Origin: Bacillota bacterium
Lineage (GTDB): Bacteria > Bacillota > Clostridia > Christensenellales > SZUA-584
Assembly (NCBI GenBank): GCA_023412005.1
Contig: JAEYOE010000023.1
Coordinates: 3,182-67,181, forward strand
Reading direction: 5' to 3'
DNA: 64,000 bases
The translations under genes and the position numbers were made by a program. Below are positions 25,948 to 35,018 of this stretch, in pieces; position 1 is the stretch's first letter, and each line of letters opens with the position of its first letter. Below the pieces are notes generated by a model. It was not told the DNA's origin and did no database searches. It worked only from the letters and a program-made list of their open reading frames with translations.

Positions 25948-27435
25948 ATGGAGGAAAAATTAAATCAGCAGTCACAGGAGACGCTCAGTGAGGTTCTCCG
26001 CGTCAGAAGAGAAAAGCTGGACGAGCTTCGAAACGCCGGACAAGATCCTTTTGTTATTACGCGTTTCGATAAAACGCATTCATCGAACGACATTATCGGG
26101 GGCTTTGAAGCGCTGGAAGGCCAACTGGTCCGTATTGCCGGCCGCCTGATGAGCAAACGCATTATGGGGAAAGCCAGTTTTTCGCATGTGCAGGACATGG
26201 ACGGGCAGATTCAGCTTTACGTTCGCCGCGATGTACTCGGCGAAGAGCCGTATGCGGCTTTTAAAAAGCTTGATATCGGCGATATCGTCGGTGTAACCGG
26301 TGAGGTGTTCAAAACCAATGCGGGCGAAGTCTCTGTGAAAGCCACAGCCATTGAGCTGCTTTCAAAATCGCTGCTGCCGCTGCCCGAGAAATTTCACGGG
26401 CTTAAGGATACCGATCTGCGTTACCGTCAGCGCTATGTGGATCTGATCGTTAACCCCGAAGTCAAAAAGACATTCCTTGCACGCTCTCTTGTCATCAAAA
26501 CCATTCGCGAGTATCTCGATAATGTCGGTTATATTGAGGTGGAAACGCCGATTCTCATGGGAGAAGCGGGCGGCGCAGCCGCTCGTCCGTTTACCACGCA
26601 CCATAACACGCTCGATATCAATATGTATCTGCGCATCGCAACCGAGCTGCATTTAAAGCGTCTCATCGTCGGCGGATTTGAAAAGGTCTATGAAATCGGC
26701 CGTATTTTCCGCAACGAGGGCATGTCGATCAAGCACAACCCCGAATTCACCACTGTTGAGCTGTATCAGGCGTATGCCAATGTCGACGATATGATGGTGC
26801 TGTGTGAAAACCTGTTTTTTACGTGCGCTCAAAAGCTGTACGGAACAGGAGAGATTGAGTATCAGGGGTCAGCTGTCGATCTGACGCCGCCATGGCGCAG
26901 GCTATCTATGCTCGATGCCGTCAAGCAATACACCGGTGCCGATTTTTCTAACTGTACCGATGAGCAGGCACGTGACATCGCCAAAGGCCTTGGGCTGAAC
27001 GTTGAAAAGCCGCAGTCACGCGGGGAGCTATTGTATGCCGCATTTGACGCGTTTGTGGAAGAGCGGCTCATTGAACCCACATTTATTTACGGTTACCCTG
27101 TTGAAGCATCACCGTTGGCCAAGAAAGACCCAAATGCGCCGTGGCTGACCGAACGCTTTGAGCTGTTCATCACCGGCCGAGAGCTGGCCAATGCCTTTTC
27201 TGAGCTGAACGACCCGGACGATCAGCGCGCACGGTTCATGGCGCAGGCGCAGCAGCGTGCCGCGGGCGATGCGGAGGCGCACATGATGGACGAGGATTAT
27301 TTGAACGCACTCGAATACGGCCTTGCGCCCACGGGCGGCATGGGCATCGGTATCGACCGCATGGTGATGCTGCTGACAGACAGCTATTCGATTCGCGATG
27401 TGATTCTATTCCCTACAATGAAGCCCAAAGAATAG
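25948..27435 (+). CDS. lysS: Lysyl-tRNA synthetase class II, 495 aa
   Basis: Charges tRNA-Lys. An N-terminal OB-fold anticodon-binding domain (ITGRLMSKRIMGKASFSHVQD-like segment, about residues 55-160) precedes the class II catalytic core with motif 2 FRNEGMSIKHNPEF and motif 3 GMGIGIDRMVMLL. The ATG follows GGAA-type purines. Length is typical. Confidence 0.97.
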   Translation: MEEKLNQQSQETLSEVLRVRREKLDELRNAGQDPFVITRFDKTHSSNDIIGGFEALEGQLVRIAGRLMSKRIMGKASFSHVQDMDGQIQLYVRRDVLGEEPYAAFKKLDIGDIVGVTGEVFKTNAGEVSVKATAIELLSKSLLPLPEKFHGLKDTDLRYRQRYVDLIVNPEVKKTFLARSLVIKTIREYLDNVGYIEVETPILMGEAGGAAARPFTTHHNTLDINMYLRIATELHLKRLIVGGFEKVYEIGRIFRNEGMSIKHNPEFTTVELYQAYANVDDMMVLCENLFFTCAQKLYGTGEIEYQGSAVDLTPPWRRLSMLDAVKQYTGADFSNCTDEQARDIAKGLGLNVEKPQSRGELLYAAFDAFVEERLIEPTFIYGYPVEASPLAKKDPNAPWLTERFELFITGRELANAFSELNDPDDQRARFMAQAQQRAAGDAEAHMMDEDYLNALEYGLAPTGGMGIGIDRMVMLLTDSYSIRDVILFPTMKPKE

Positions 27436-27442
27436 TGTATAA

Positions 27443-27512
27443 CGAGCGTTTCGCTCTTATATATTTTTTTCAAAGGCGTCCGGGCGATAATCCTCGTCCG
27501 GATGTTTTTCGT
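27443..27512 (+). terminator. Two tandem terminator hairpins after lysS
   Basis: First GAGCG-TTT-CGCTC followed by TTATATATTTTTTT, then CGTCCGG/CCGGATG (27477-27483 and 27498-27504) followed by TTTTT. Confidence 0.75.
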
Positions 27513-27595
27513 TTGCTGGTTTTATTCGTCATCGTGTGCGTATTGTGGATAACACGCAATTATGGTATGATGGACGCTGAAAAGGAGTGATACAT

Positions 27596-28204
27596 TTGTC
27601 GCCATCGATTCGTGTTGTGCTTCGGTTTCTATGGTTCTTTTTAACCAGACTGCTCATATGCGGTTTCATTGTGGGTCTTGTTGTGCTGTCATTCTTTGCA
27701 GCTATGGATTATATGACCATACAAACAATGGTGAAAGACGGGCTTCAAACACGCGCAGATGTGGTGATCAAAAACGATGATCCTTCCTTGCTGTCCAAAG
27801 TGTTTTCTAAGAACTTCTTAGAGCAGGATACATTACTCAATTCATCTGCATACAAGTCGTTTGATGTCTCCGATTTCGACTACAAATCAGACATCGGCTT
27901 TGCCTTGGTGTTGCCGTGGCAAGGTACTGTCACACTTCGTGTCACCGAAAAAGTCACGGATATTAAAGCCGAGCTGTTTGCCGACGAGAAGAGCAAAGCC
28001 GCGCCCACCACTGCGCCATTGTGGGATAACGGCATCTATGATGTTTCTGTCACGCGGTATGAAGACAGCTGGCGCATTGTATCAATGAAGCTTGTTGAAA
28101 TGCTGCCGCAGCCTTCTCCCACACCGCCGCCATCTGCAACGGCCACGCCGTCGCCCACGCCGTCGCCCACACCGGCGAACCCCGAGGAGATTATTGAAGA
28201 CTGA
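27596..28204 (+). CDS. Membrane-anchored protein of unknown function with Pro-rich tail, 202 aa
   Basis: The TTG at 27596 is nine bases after AAAGGAG; a GTG at 27587 overlaps that site. One transmembrane segment (about residues 6-33) places the rest outside the cell. The middle part has strands and a domain that may be NTF2-like, such as DIGFALVLPWQGTVTLRVTEKV and ending WRIVSMKLVEM. The tail is repeated PSPTP, a linker-type extension. Its stop overlaps the dus start by one base. Not recognised. Confidence 0.75.
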   Translation: MSPSIRVVLRFLWFFLTRLLICGFIVGLVVLSFFAAMDYMTIQTMVKDGLQTRADVVIKNDDPSLLSKVFSKNFLEQDTLLNSSAYKSFDVSDFDYKSDIGFALVLPWQGTVTLRVTEKVTDIKAELFADEKSKAAPTTAPLWDNGIYDVSVTRYEDSWRIVSMKLVEMLPQPSPTPPPSATATPSPTPSPTPANPEEIIED

Positions 28205-29160
28205 TGCAAAGCAAAGCCTATCTCGCACCCATGGCCGGCGTCACGGATGCAGCGTTTCGGCATATCGCGGTGGAACAGGGTGCAGATTTTACCTACACGG
28301 AGATGGTGAGCGCCAAAGGCTTAAAATACGGCAGCGCCAAAACAGCCTCTCTGCTCTCCTTCGCGGAGAATGAAAAGACCGTCGGTGTTCAGCTGTTCGC
28401 AAGCGATGCGGATGCGCTGAAAGCCAGCATAGACTCTTTGCAGGAGCGATACTCTGATCGTATCGCTCTGTTTGATATCAACATGGGCTGCCCCGCGCCC
28501 AAAATCACCTCCAACGGCGAGGGCTGCGCTTTGATGAAAACCCCGGCACTGGCTTCATCTCTTATTAAAGCTGCCGTCAGCGTCTCCAAAAAACCCGTCA
28601 CCGTTAAATTCCGAAAAGGCTGGGACGACCAAAGTGTAAACGCGGTGGATTTCGCGCGTATGGCCGAGCAATCCGGCGCGGCGGCTGCCGCCGTTCACGG
28701 CCGCACACGCAGCCAGTTCTACAGCGGTCAAGCCGACATGAGCATTGTCGCCGAGGTGAAACGCGCTGTGAGCATTCCCGTTATCGGCAACGGCGATATT
28801 TTCTGCGCGCAAGACGCATTGCGGATGCTTGAGCAGACCGGCTGTGATGCGGTAATGGTGGCCCGCGGTGCCATCGGCAATCCGTTTCTATTCAGAGAGA
28901 TCAGGCAGCTTTTACAATACGGCACAGAATCAGCACCGGCATCTGCCGATGAAAAGATTGATGCGCTTGTGAAGCAGGCGCGGCTGGCCTGTATGGATAA
29001 AGGGGAACGCGTTGCGATGAAGCAGATTCGCAAGCATGCCGCCTGGTACTTTAAAGGCATGAGCGGTGCAGCCAAACTGCGTGAAGCTGCCGTTCGGTTA
29101 AATACGCTGGACGATCTACTGTGTTTAATATCCGGCCTCAAAGAGCACACAATATCGTGA
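28204..29160 (+). CDS. tRNA-dihydrouridine synthase, 318 aa
   Basis: FMN-dependent reduction of uridines in the tRNA D-loop. APMAGVTDAAFR starts the TIM barrel, NMGCPAPKITSNGEGCALM contains the catalytic Cys, and VMVARGAIGNPFLF binds phosphate of FMN. Most similar in pattern to the DusB group of Bacillota. Its ATG overlaps the preceding stop (TGATG), indicating coupling. Confidence 0.94.
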   Translation: MQSKAYLAPMAGVTDAAFRHIAVEQGADFTYTEMVSAKGLKYGSAKTASLLSFAENEKTVGVQLFASDADALKASIDSLQERYSDRIALFDINMGCPAPKITSNGEGCALMKTPALASSLIKAAVSVSKKPVTVKFRKGWDDQSVNAVDFARMAEQSGAAAAAVHGRTRSQFYSGQADMSIVAEVKRAVSIPVIGNGDIFCAQDALRMLEQTGCDAVMVARGAIGNPFLFREIRQLLQYGTESAPASADEKIDALVKQARLACMDKGERVAMKQIRKHAAWYFKGMSGAAKLREAAVRLNTLDDLLCLISGLKEHTIS

Positions 29161-29192
29161 ATCCCCGTCGTTTTTTACATGAATAATGCAGG

Positions 29193-29221
29193 TTGAAAAA
29201 AGTCGATAGTTGTATTATAGT
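29193..29221 (+). promoter_or_regulatory. mreB promoter
   Basis: TTGAAA, 17-base spacer, TATAGT. The predicted start near 29228 gives a 48-base leader. Confidence 0.55.
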
Positions 29222-29275
29222 ATAATCTATCTGTATATGTGGTGGCAAATAACTTTTTAAAGGGGTTTTGAATAG

Positions 29276-30319
29276 ATGGGCTTGTTTGAATTCAACGACA
29301 TCGGCATTGACCTTGGGACGGCAAGCGTACTCGTTTATGTTAAAGGCAAGGGAATTGTGCTGCGCGAGCCTTCGGTGGTTGCCGTAAACCGCACCACAGG
29401 CGAGATCATTGCAATCGGTGAAGAAGCGCGCATTATGCTTGGCAGAACACCCGGCAACATTGTCGCGGTAAGGCCGCTTCGCAACGGTGTGATTTCCAAC
29501 TTCCACGACACCGAAAGAATGCTGCGCTATTTCCTGCGCAAGGTTATCGGCCGCAAGCTGTTTTTTAAACCGCGCGTTATCGTCTGCGTTCCCTCGGGTG
29601 TTACTGAAGTGGAACGACGCAGTGTTATTGAGGCAACAGAAGAAGCGGGCGCACGCCACACAGGTCTTATTGAAGAACCAATGGCAGCCGCTATTGGTGC
29701 CGGCATTGATATTTCCGCGCCGTTTGGCAACATGGTGATGGATATTGGCGGCGGAACAACGGATATCGCTGTGATATCGCTCGGCGGCATCGTTATCAGC
29801 GATTCCGTGAAAGTTGCGGGCGACAAGTTTGACGAAGCAATCGTCAGGTATATGAAGAAAAAGCACAATATGCTGATTGGTGAACGCACCGCCGAAGAAA
29901 TCAAAATTAACATCGGTTCCGCTTTCCCGCGCAAAGAGCAGATTTTTATGGAAGTGGCTGGTCGAAATCTGATTTCCGGGCTGCCCAAGGTGGTCACCAT
30001 TAGCTCCAACGAAACGATTGAGGCGCTGGAAGAGCCGCTTAACGCGATGATGGAAACGCTGCACGGTGTGCTGGAACGCATCCCGCCGGAGCTTTCGTCG
30101 GATATCGCCGAGAACGGCATCTGCATGACAGGCGGCGGCGCGCTGTTATACGGCCTTGACCGCTTGCTCAGCGAAAAAACAGGCATTCCCTGCTATGTCG
30201 CCGAAGACGCCATTTCCTGTGTGGCCATCGGCACCGGCATGTCGCTCGACAATGTGGAGTATTACGCCAACGGCACAGTCTACGACTACCGCAAGGGCGA
30301 TTATTACAACAATTATTAA
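29276..30319 (+). CDS. mreB: Rod-shape actin homologue MreB/Mbl, 347 aa
   Basis: Polymerises under the membrane and directs lateral wall synthesis. The phosphate-1 motif DIGIDLGTASVLVYVKGKG, MDIGGGTTDIAVISLGG (phosphate 2) and ICMTGGGALLYGLD (adenosine) are all present. Whether it is the MreB or Mbl paralogue cannot be settled; the usual mreC-mreD partners are absent. It precedes an LCP-family wall ligase, so both are wall functions. Confidence 0.94.
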   Translation: MGLFEFNDIGIDLGTASVLVYVKGKGIVLREPSVVAVNRTTGEIIAIGEEARIMLGRTPGNIVAVRPLRNGVISNFHDTERMLRYFLRKVIGRKLFFKPRVIVCVPSGVTEVERRSVIEATEEAGARHTGLIEEPMAAAIGAGIDISAPFGNMVMDIGGGTTDIAVISLGGIVISDSVKVAGDKFDEAIVRYMKKKHNMLIGERTAEEIKINIGSAFPRKEQIFMEVAGRNLISGLPKVVTISSNETIEALEEPLNAMMETLHGVLERIPPELSSDIAENGICMTGGGALLYGLDRLLSEKTGIPCYVAEDAISCVAIGTGMSLDNVEYYANGTVYDYRKGDYYNNY

Positions 30320-30371
30320 TCAGTTATGTATCGCATGGTGGTGGAAAACTAAGCGATAAGGAGAATTTTGA

Positions 30372-31502
30372 TTGAAAGTCAGAGGATACGGCGCTTCTGG
30401 CGGCGCCCAAAAAACGAACGCCAGAGGCCGAAATTCGGCCAACAAAAACAGCAAACAGCTTAAAATTATGCTCATCGCACTCGGCGCATTGGTCGTGGGG
30501 CTCGTTGTGGTCGGCATCATTATTTATGGTCAACTCACCAACGATAATTACACGGCATTGTTTGTCGATACGGCAAAACCCACTCAGGCTGTCGATATCG
30601 ATCCGGAAGTGAGCGGCGTTCAGACACAGCAGCCCTCACCGGACGTCATTACTTACAACGGCAAAAGCTATAAGAGAAACGAAAACATGGTTAACATTTT
30701 GTTTCTTGGGGTTGATACCACCACAGAGCGCGAGGTCGGTAACCACAGCGATATGATGATTGTCTGCGCGGTGGACACCGTTGCAAAAAACGCGACATTG
30801 ATATCCATTCAGCGCGATACGTGGTCAGATATCTCAAAAATCGATACCAAAACCGGCAAGATCACCGAAATGACTAAAAACAGAATGAACACAGCCTATT
30901 TATTCGGCGGCGGCCCGAACAAGTTCGGTGCGTCTAACGCCAAGGCTTGTATTCAAAACTTCTTCGAGCGTAAGATTGATCTTGATACGCCGCTTGATTT
31001 CTCGCTGAATATCCCCATTTCGTTCTATGCCAGCATAGATATCGACTCGATTGCAACGATCGCTGATGCTGTGGGCGGTGTGGAAGTCAAGCTGGATACT
31101 ACGATACCCGATGTGGGCAGCAAGGGCAAAACCGTCAAGCTGAAAGGCGACAAAGCGCAGTTATACCTGCGCGATCGTCATAATACCCCGGGCGGAGACA
31201 TCGGTCGTGCCACGCATCAACGCTATTTCATGCTTCAGCTGGCCAAGAAAATCAAGGATATGGGCGCGGTGGAAGCCATGACAAAGCTTTGGGATAAGCT
31301 AAATGCCTACGGAAAGACGGATCTTAATTTGGATCAGGCTCTTGCATTTGCGAAGATTCTCAACAATATGGATATCGATTCCATACAGCAGCTCGCTGTA
31401 CCGGGCGATATTACCAGCATAAAAGGAGCCAGCGTCATTAAGCATGATGAAGCGAAAACACTTGAAATGATGCTCTCCGTTTACTACAAAGAGGTTCAAT
31501 AG
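30372..31502 (+). CDS. LytR-CpsA-Psr family glycopolymer ligase, 376 aa
   Basis: Attaches teichoic acids or other glycopolymers to peptidoglycan. A positively charged N-terminus and one transmembrane segment (about residues 31-52) lead to the LCP domain, with NILFLGVDTTTE, HSDMMIVCAVD, the ISIQRDTW motif with catalytic Arg, and later YLRDRHNTPGGDIGRATHQRYF. The start is TTG at 30372, eight bases after AAGGAG. The gene ends at a strong terminator. Confidence 0.93.
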   Translation: MKVRGYGASGGAQKTNARGRNSANKNSKQLKIMLIALGALVVGLVVVGIIIYGQLTNDNYTALFVDTAKPTQAVDIDPEVSGVQTQQPSPDVITYNGKSYKRNENMVNILFLGVDTTTEREVGNHSDMMIVCAVDTVAKNATLISIQRDTWSDISKIDTKTGKITEMTKNRMNTAYLFGGGPNKFGASNAKACIQNFFERKIDLDTPLDFSLNIPISFYASIDIDSIATIADAVGGVEVKLDTTIPDVGSKGKTVKLKGDKAQLYLRDRHNTPGGDIGRATHQRYFMLQLAKKIKDMGAVEAMTKLWDKLNAYGKTDLNLDQALAFAKILNNMDIDSIQQLAVPGDITSIKGASVIKHDEAKTLEMMLSVYYKEVQ

Positions 31503-31516
31503 TCTCAGAGATAACG

Positions 31517-31545
31517 AAACCCCGCCGAGGCGGGGTTTTATTGTT
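31517..31545 (+). terminator. Terminator after the LCP gene
   Basis: AACCCCGCC and GGCGGGGTT arms with a short loop followed by TTTATTGTTTT. Confidence 0.92.
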
Positions 31546-31627
31546 TTAGAGGCCTATTTTATATAAGACAAGGTATTCAAAGAACCAAATGAGATGACTT
31601 ATTATAAGCCTCAGACAAAAACACTTC

Positions 31628-31672
31628 ATCAGTCGCCTGTCGGCGACAGCTTCTCCTCAAAGAGAAGCCTTT
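31628..31672. repeat. Double hairpin repeat
   Basis: GTCGCC/GGCGAC (31632-31647) and GCTTCTC/GAGAAGC (31649-31668) stand side by side. The second unit also occurs in the spacer at 14512-15128. Confidence 0.4.
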
Positions 31673-31709
31673 ATGCGTTACTCAAATAGCATGCCTTTTG
31701 AATCGATGT

Positions 31710-33077
31710 TTATAAAGACTTCTCCATCTTCAGCACCTCTTCAGCGCATTCGTTCAGCAGTCCGAGTTCCCCGAGTGCCTGCGCGATGGAGTACCGCAGC
31801 CGAAAATCTTTGGTGCAAATCAGCGCATTTTTTAGTCGATCACGCGATATACCTGCCTTGGTGGCACTGACCGGTGCACCCAAGCGCTCAAAATACGAAA
31901 TCATGTCTTTCACATCCGGCAGTATGGCCGTGTCCTTCACATATTGGCTGTGATAATTGATCAACGCGTCCATACGCCGCTGCTGCTCGTCCCATTCTAT
32001 ATACCAATCGCTGTTGGCTTCCATAATCTCTTCTCCGGCACCCGGCGGATAGCAGCCGCAGATATAATCCTTCTTTTGCTGCTTCGTCAGTCGGCTCGCT
32101 TTCACTGCTTCTTTATTTATCTTCTCAAAATCGGCTTTTTTAAGCATATCGTGATACAGCAGACAGTAGATAAACCCGATACCCACGCAAATGCCGTGTG
32201 ACGGAACGGGTTTGCCGCCGCACGCCACGTACATCATATCCCAATAATGCGCCATGTTATGCTCCACCGACGCGACCGGACGCGTGTTTTTCACGATCAG
32301 CACCGTCAGCCCCGCGAGTATCAGCGATTCAATCAGCGCTTCCATGCCCTTTTCACTGCGCGCAATGATCTCCTCCATGTTTTCCGAGCATTTTTGCAGC
32401 CCCATCAGCAGCAGCTGTTCACACAGCGGGCAAAAAACCTCGCCGGTCACCACGCTACCCAGCTTCCAATCCACAATCACGCCGTATTTAGCCAAAACAT
32501 CGCCCACGCCCGAGGCCTGCATCAGCGGCGGTGCCGTGGCCAGCACAGCCGGGTCAAACATAATCAGCCGGGCCGCTTTGCCGTATTTGCTAATCTTCAT
32601 GTTGTCAATCATCATCGACGACGTGATGGATGTGTAGCCGTCCATCGAAGCCGCCGTTCCGAACGCCGCGAACGGCTTTTCGGTGTGAAAAGCGCTGTAG
32701 CGCGTGAGATCTGTCACCACGCCGGATCCCACAGAGAGAAGAAAGTCCGTTTGATCATCAACGTTTGCTTTAATCAAATCAGCCATTTCCAGCGTCGGCT
32801 CAATATGCTCTCCCGGCAGCAAGCAAACGCGGCAATTAAAGCCCGCCGCTTTTAAGTTGTTTTCCACCCGCTGCCCCGCCACGGCATACGTGGTTTTGTC
32901 GGCCACAATCAGCACATTTTGCCCAAGACCGCTTTGCTTGATGCAGTCAGCCACGGTATCAATCAGCCCCGAGCGAATATAGATGTCCATTTTCGGTATA
33001 TTGTGATCATAAGCACAGTCACAGTTCAAGTTTTCTATGATCAGTTTTCCGTTTCTCTTCGTTATGTCAAAATGCAT
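31710..33077 (-). CDS. sn-Glycerol-1-phosphate dehydrogenase (AraM/EgsA-like), 455 aa
   Basis: Reduces dihydroxyacetone phosphate to glycerol 1-phosphate, the archaeal stereoisomer; in Bacillus the homologue AraM feeds heptaprenylglyceryl phosphate synthesis. The dinucleotide region SVGSGVVTDLTRYSA, GTAASMDGYTS, the metal ligands Asp in ASGVGDVLAKY, His in EHNMAHYWD and His in PSHGICVG are all visible. I start at ATG 33077 with AAAGGA; the longer frame would overlap nadE. The C-terminal 100 residues are a helical domain. It lies 13 bases downstream of nadE. No PcrB-type prenyltransferase is in the window. Confidence 0.88.
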   Translation of the reverse strand: MHFDITKRNGKLIIENLNCDCAYDHNIPKMDIYIRSGLIDTVADCIKQSGLGQNVLIVADKTTYAVAGQRVENNLKAAGFNCRVCLLPGEHIEPTLEMADLIKANVDDQTDFLLSVGSGVVTDLTRYSAFHTEKPFAAFGTAASMDGYTSITSSMMIDNMKISKYGKAARLIMFDPAVLATAPPLMQASGVGDVLAKYGVIVDWKLGSVVTGEVFCPLCEQLLLMGLQKCSENMEEIIARSEKGMEALIESLILAGLTVLIVKNTRPVASVEHNMAHYWDMMYVACGGKPVPSHGICVGIGFIYCLLYHDMLKKADFEKINKEAVKASRLTKQQKKDYICGCYPPGAGEEIMEANSDWYIEWDEQQRRMDALINYHSQYVKDTAILPDVKDMISYFERLGAPVSATKAGISRDRLKNALICTKDFRLRYSIAQALGELGLLNECAEEVLKMEKSL

Positions 33078-33090
33078 GGTGGCATCCTTT

Positions 33091-34995
33091 CTAATCATCA
33101 AGCTCGGCGATCCACATATCGGCCTCTGCGTCCGACGGCATGCGCCAATCGCCGCGCGGCGATAGCGACACGCTGCCCACCTTGGGGCCGTCCGGCATAC
33201 ACGAGCGCTTAAACTGCGAGGAGATAAACCGTCCATAAAATTTCTTCAGCTGTTCTTTGATCTGCCCGGGGCTGTATTCATCAAACGCGTGCACTGCAAG
33301 CAGCAGTATCTTTTTGGGTGCCATCTGAAAGCGCAGCATATAATACATGAAAAAGTCGTTCAGCTCGTACGGCCCGATCTGCTTTTGTGTGTCCTGACGA
33401 TCGCTGCCCATCTCGGGCGGCAGCAGCTCCGGCGATGGCGGAATGGCCACGATCTCACGCGCAATCGGCTCCAAAACCGCATCATCGCGTGAAACAAACA
33501 GGACAATCTCTCTGATCAACGTTTTGGCCACGCCCGCATTCACACCATACATCGATATCTGGTCTCCCGCGTACGTGCAAAAGCCGAGCGCCAGCTCAGA
33601 TAAATCGCCCGTACCCACCACGATACCGCCGTATTGATTTGCGAGATCCATCAGCACCTGTGTTCGTTCACGTGCCTGCGCGTTTTCATAGGTCACATCC
33701 GCCTGGCCGCCGTGTCCCAAATCCTCCAGATGCGCTTTGGCCGCATCCACAATACTGATTTCCTTCAACGTTGCGCCCGTGGCCGTCACCAGGCGCCGCG
33801 CAAGCGTCTGTGTGGCCTCGGTGCTGCCAAACCCCGGCATCACCACGCCGACGACAGCGTCTTTTTTCAGCCCGGCTCTTACCGCCGCTTCGCAGGCCAC
33901 CATCAGCGCAAGCGCCGAATCGAGCCCGCCCGATACGCCGATAACCATGTACTTTGAGCCCGTGTGCCGCAGCCTGCGTTCCAGTGCCGTCACCTGTATG
34001 TTGAAAACCTCGTCGCAGCGCGTGTCGCGCACGGTGGTGTCATCCGGAACAAACGGCATTTTTTCTATGTGTCGGTACTTTGGCTGCGTTTCGCACGCTT
34101 TAAACGGAATGCGCCGGTATGTAACGTGGGCCTCGCTGTACATATATGTGTTTTTGAGTATACGGTCATGAATCAGCCGATGCAGGTCGATCTCGGTTAC
34201 TGTCATGTGCTGCTCAAACGAAAACCGTTTGGAAGCCGCTATCAGATAGCCGTTTTCCGCAATCACGGCATGCCCGCCGAACACGGTATCCGTGGTGGAT
34301 TCTCCCGGCCCTGCCGATACATACACATAAGCGCCCACAAATCGCCCCGACTGATGCTTGATCATCTCTTCGCGGTAATCGCTCTTTCCAGCCAGTTCGT
34401 TACTGGCCGAGATGTTAACAAACAGTGTTGCACCAGCCATGGCTTGAAACCCATGGGGCGGAAACGGCACCCAAAGGTCTTCACAGATTTCCACACCGAG
34501 CACCAGCTCTTTTATTTGCTCACATTCAAACAGTATATCGGTGCCGAACGCAACGGTTTGGCCTGCCAACTGAACGGTTTGGCCGATCACCTCCAACCCC
34601 GAGGTGAACCAGCGCTGCTCATAATATTCAGAGTAATTCGGTATGTAGGCCTTGGGTATCACGCCGAGCACCCTGCCCGACTGAAAAACGACCGCCGTAT
34701 TATACAGCTTGTCGTTTGCATAAAGCGGCATACCCACAATGCCGAGCACACTTAAGTCCTTTGTTTCTGCCAGCAGTTCAGAAAGGTGTTTCTCGCTCTG
34801 TTCCATGATGCTTCTCTGACGAAACAGATCCCCAAGCGTATACGACGTGATGCAAAGCTCCGGAAACGCCGCCACTGACACGCCGTCTTGATCCGCTTGC
34901 TTCATCATCGCGACAATGCACGTTTTGTTTTTCTTAATGTTACCGACTGCAACCTCGGGCACCGCCGCAGCCACTCTGATCAATCCCGTACTCAT
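33091..34995 (-). CDS. nadE: Glutamine-dependent NAD+ synthetase NadE, 634 aa
   Basis: Last step of NAD synthesis. An N-terminal nitrilase-type glutaminase domain (Glu in FPELCITSY, Lys in IPKAYIPNYSEYYE, Cys in GVEICEDLWVPFPP) is joined to a C-terminal synthetase with PP-loop GVSGGLDSALAL, and GTGDLSELALGFCTY. The ATG at 34995 follows GGAGG by five bases. Length matches the long bacterial form. Confidence 0.96.
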   Translation of the reverse strand: MSTGLIRVAAAVPEVAVGNIKKNKTCIVAMMKQADQDGVSVAAFPELCITSYTLGDLFRQRSIMEQSEKHLSELLAETKDLSVLGIVGMPLYANDKLYNTAVVFQSGRVLGVIPKAYIPNYSEYYEQRWFTSGLEVIGQTVQLAGQTVAFGTDILFECEQIKELVLGVEICEDLWVPFPPHGFQAMAGATLFVNISASNELAGKSDYREEMIKHQSGRFVGAYVYVSAGPGESTTDTVFGGHAVIAENGYLIAASKRFSFEQHMTVTEIDLHRLIHDRILKNTYMYSEAHVTYRRIPFKACETQPKYRHIEKMPFVPDDTTVRDTRCDEVFNIQVTALERRLRHTGSKYMVIGVSGGLDSALALMVACEAAVRAGLKKDAVVGVVMPGFGSTEATQTLARRLVTATGATLKEISIVDAAKAHLEDLGHGGQADVTYENAQARERTQVLMDLANQYGGIVVGTGDLSELALGFCTYAGDQISMYGVNAGVAKTLIREIVLFVSRDDAVLEPIAREIVAIPPSPELLPPEMGSDRQDTQKQIGPYELNDFFMYYMLRFQMAPKKILLLAVHAFDEYSPGQIKEQLKKFYGRFISSQFKRSCMPDGPKVGSVSLSPRGDWRMPSDAEADMWIAELDD

Positions 34996-35018
34996 TCGTT
35001 CCTCCGGTTTTAAATGCA

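Noticed and set aside
31710..33236. Longer glycerol-1-phosphate dehydrogenase starting at 33236
   Set aside because: The extra 53 codons overlap nadE in another frame; ATG 33077 has AAAGGA and the family N-terminus.
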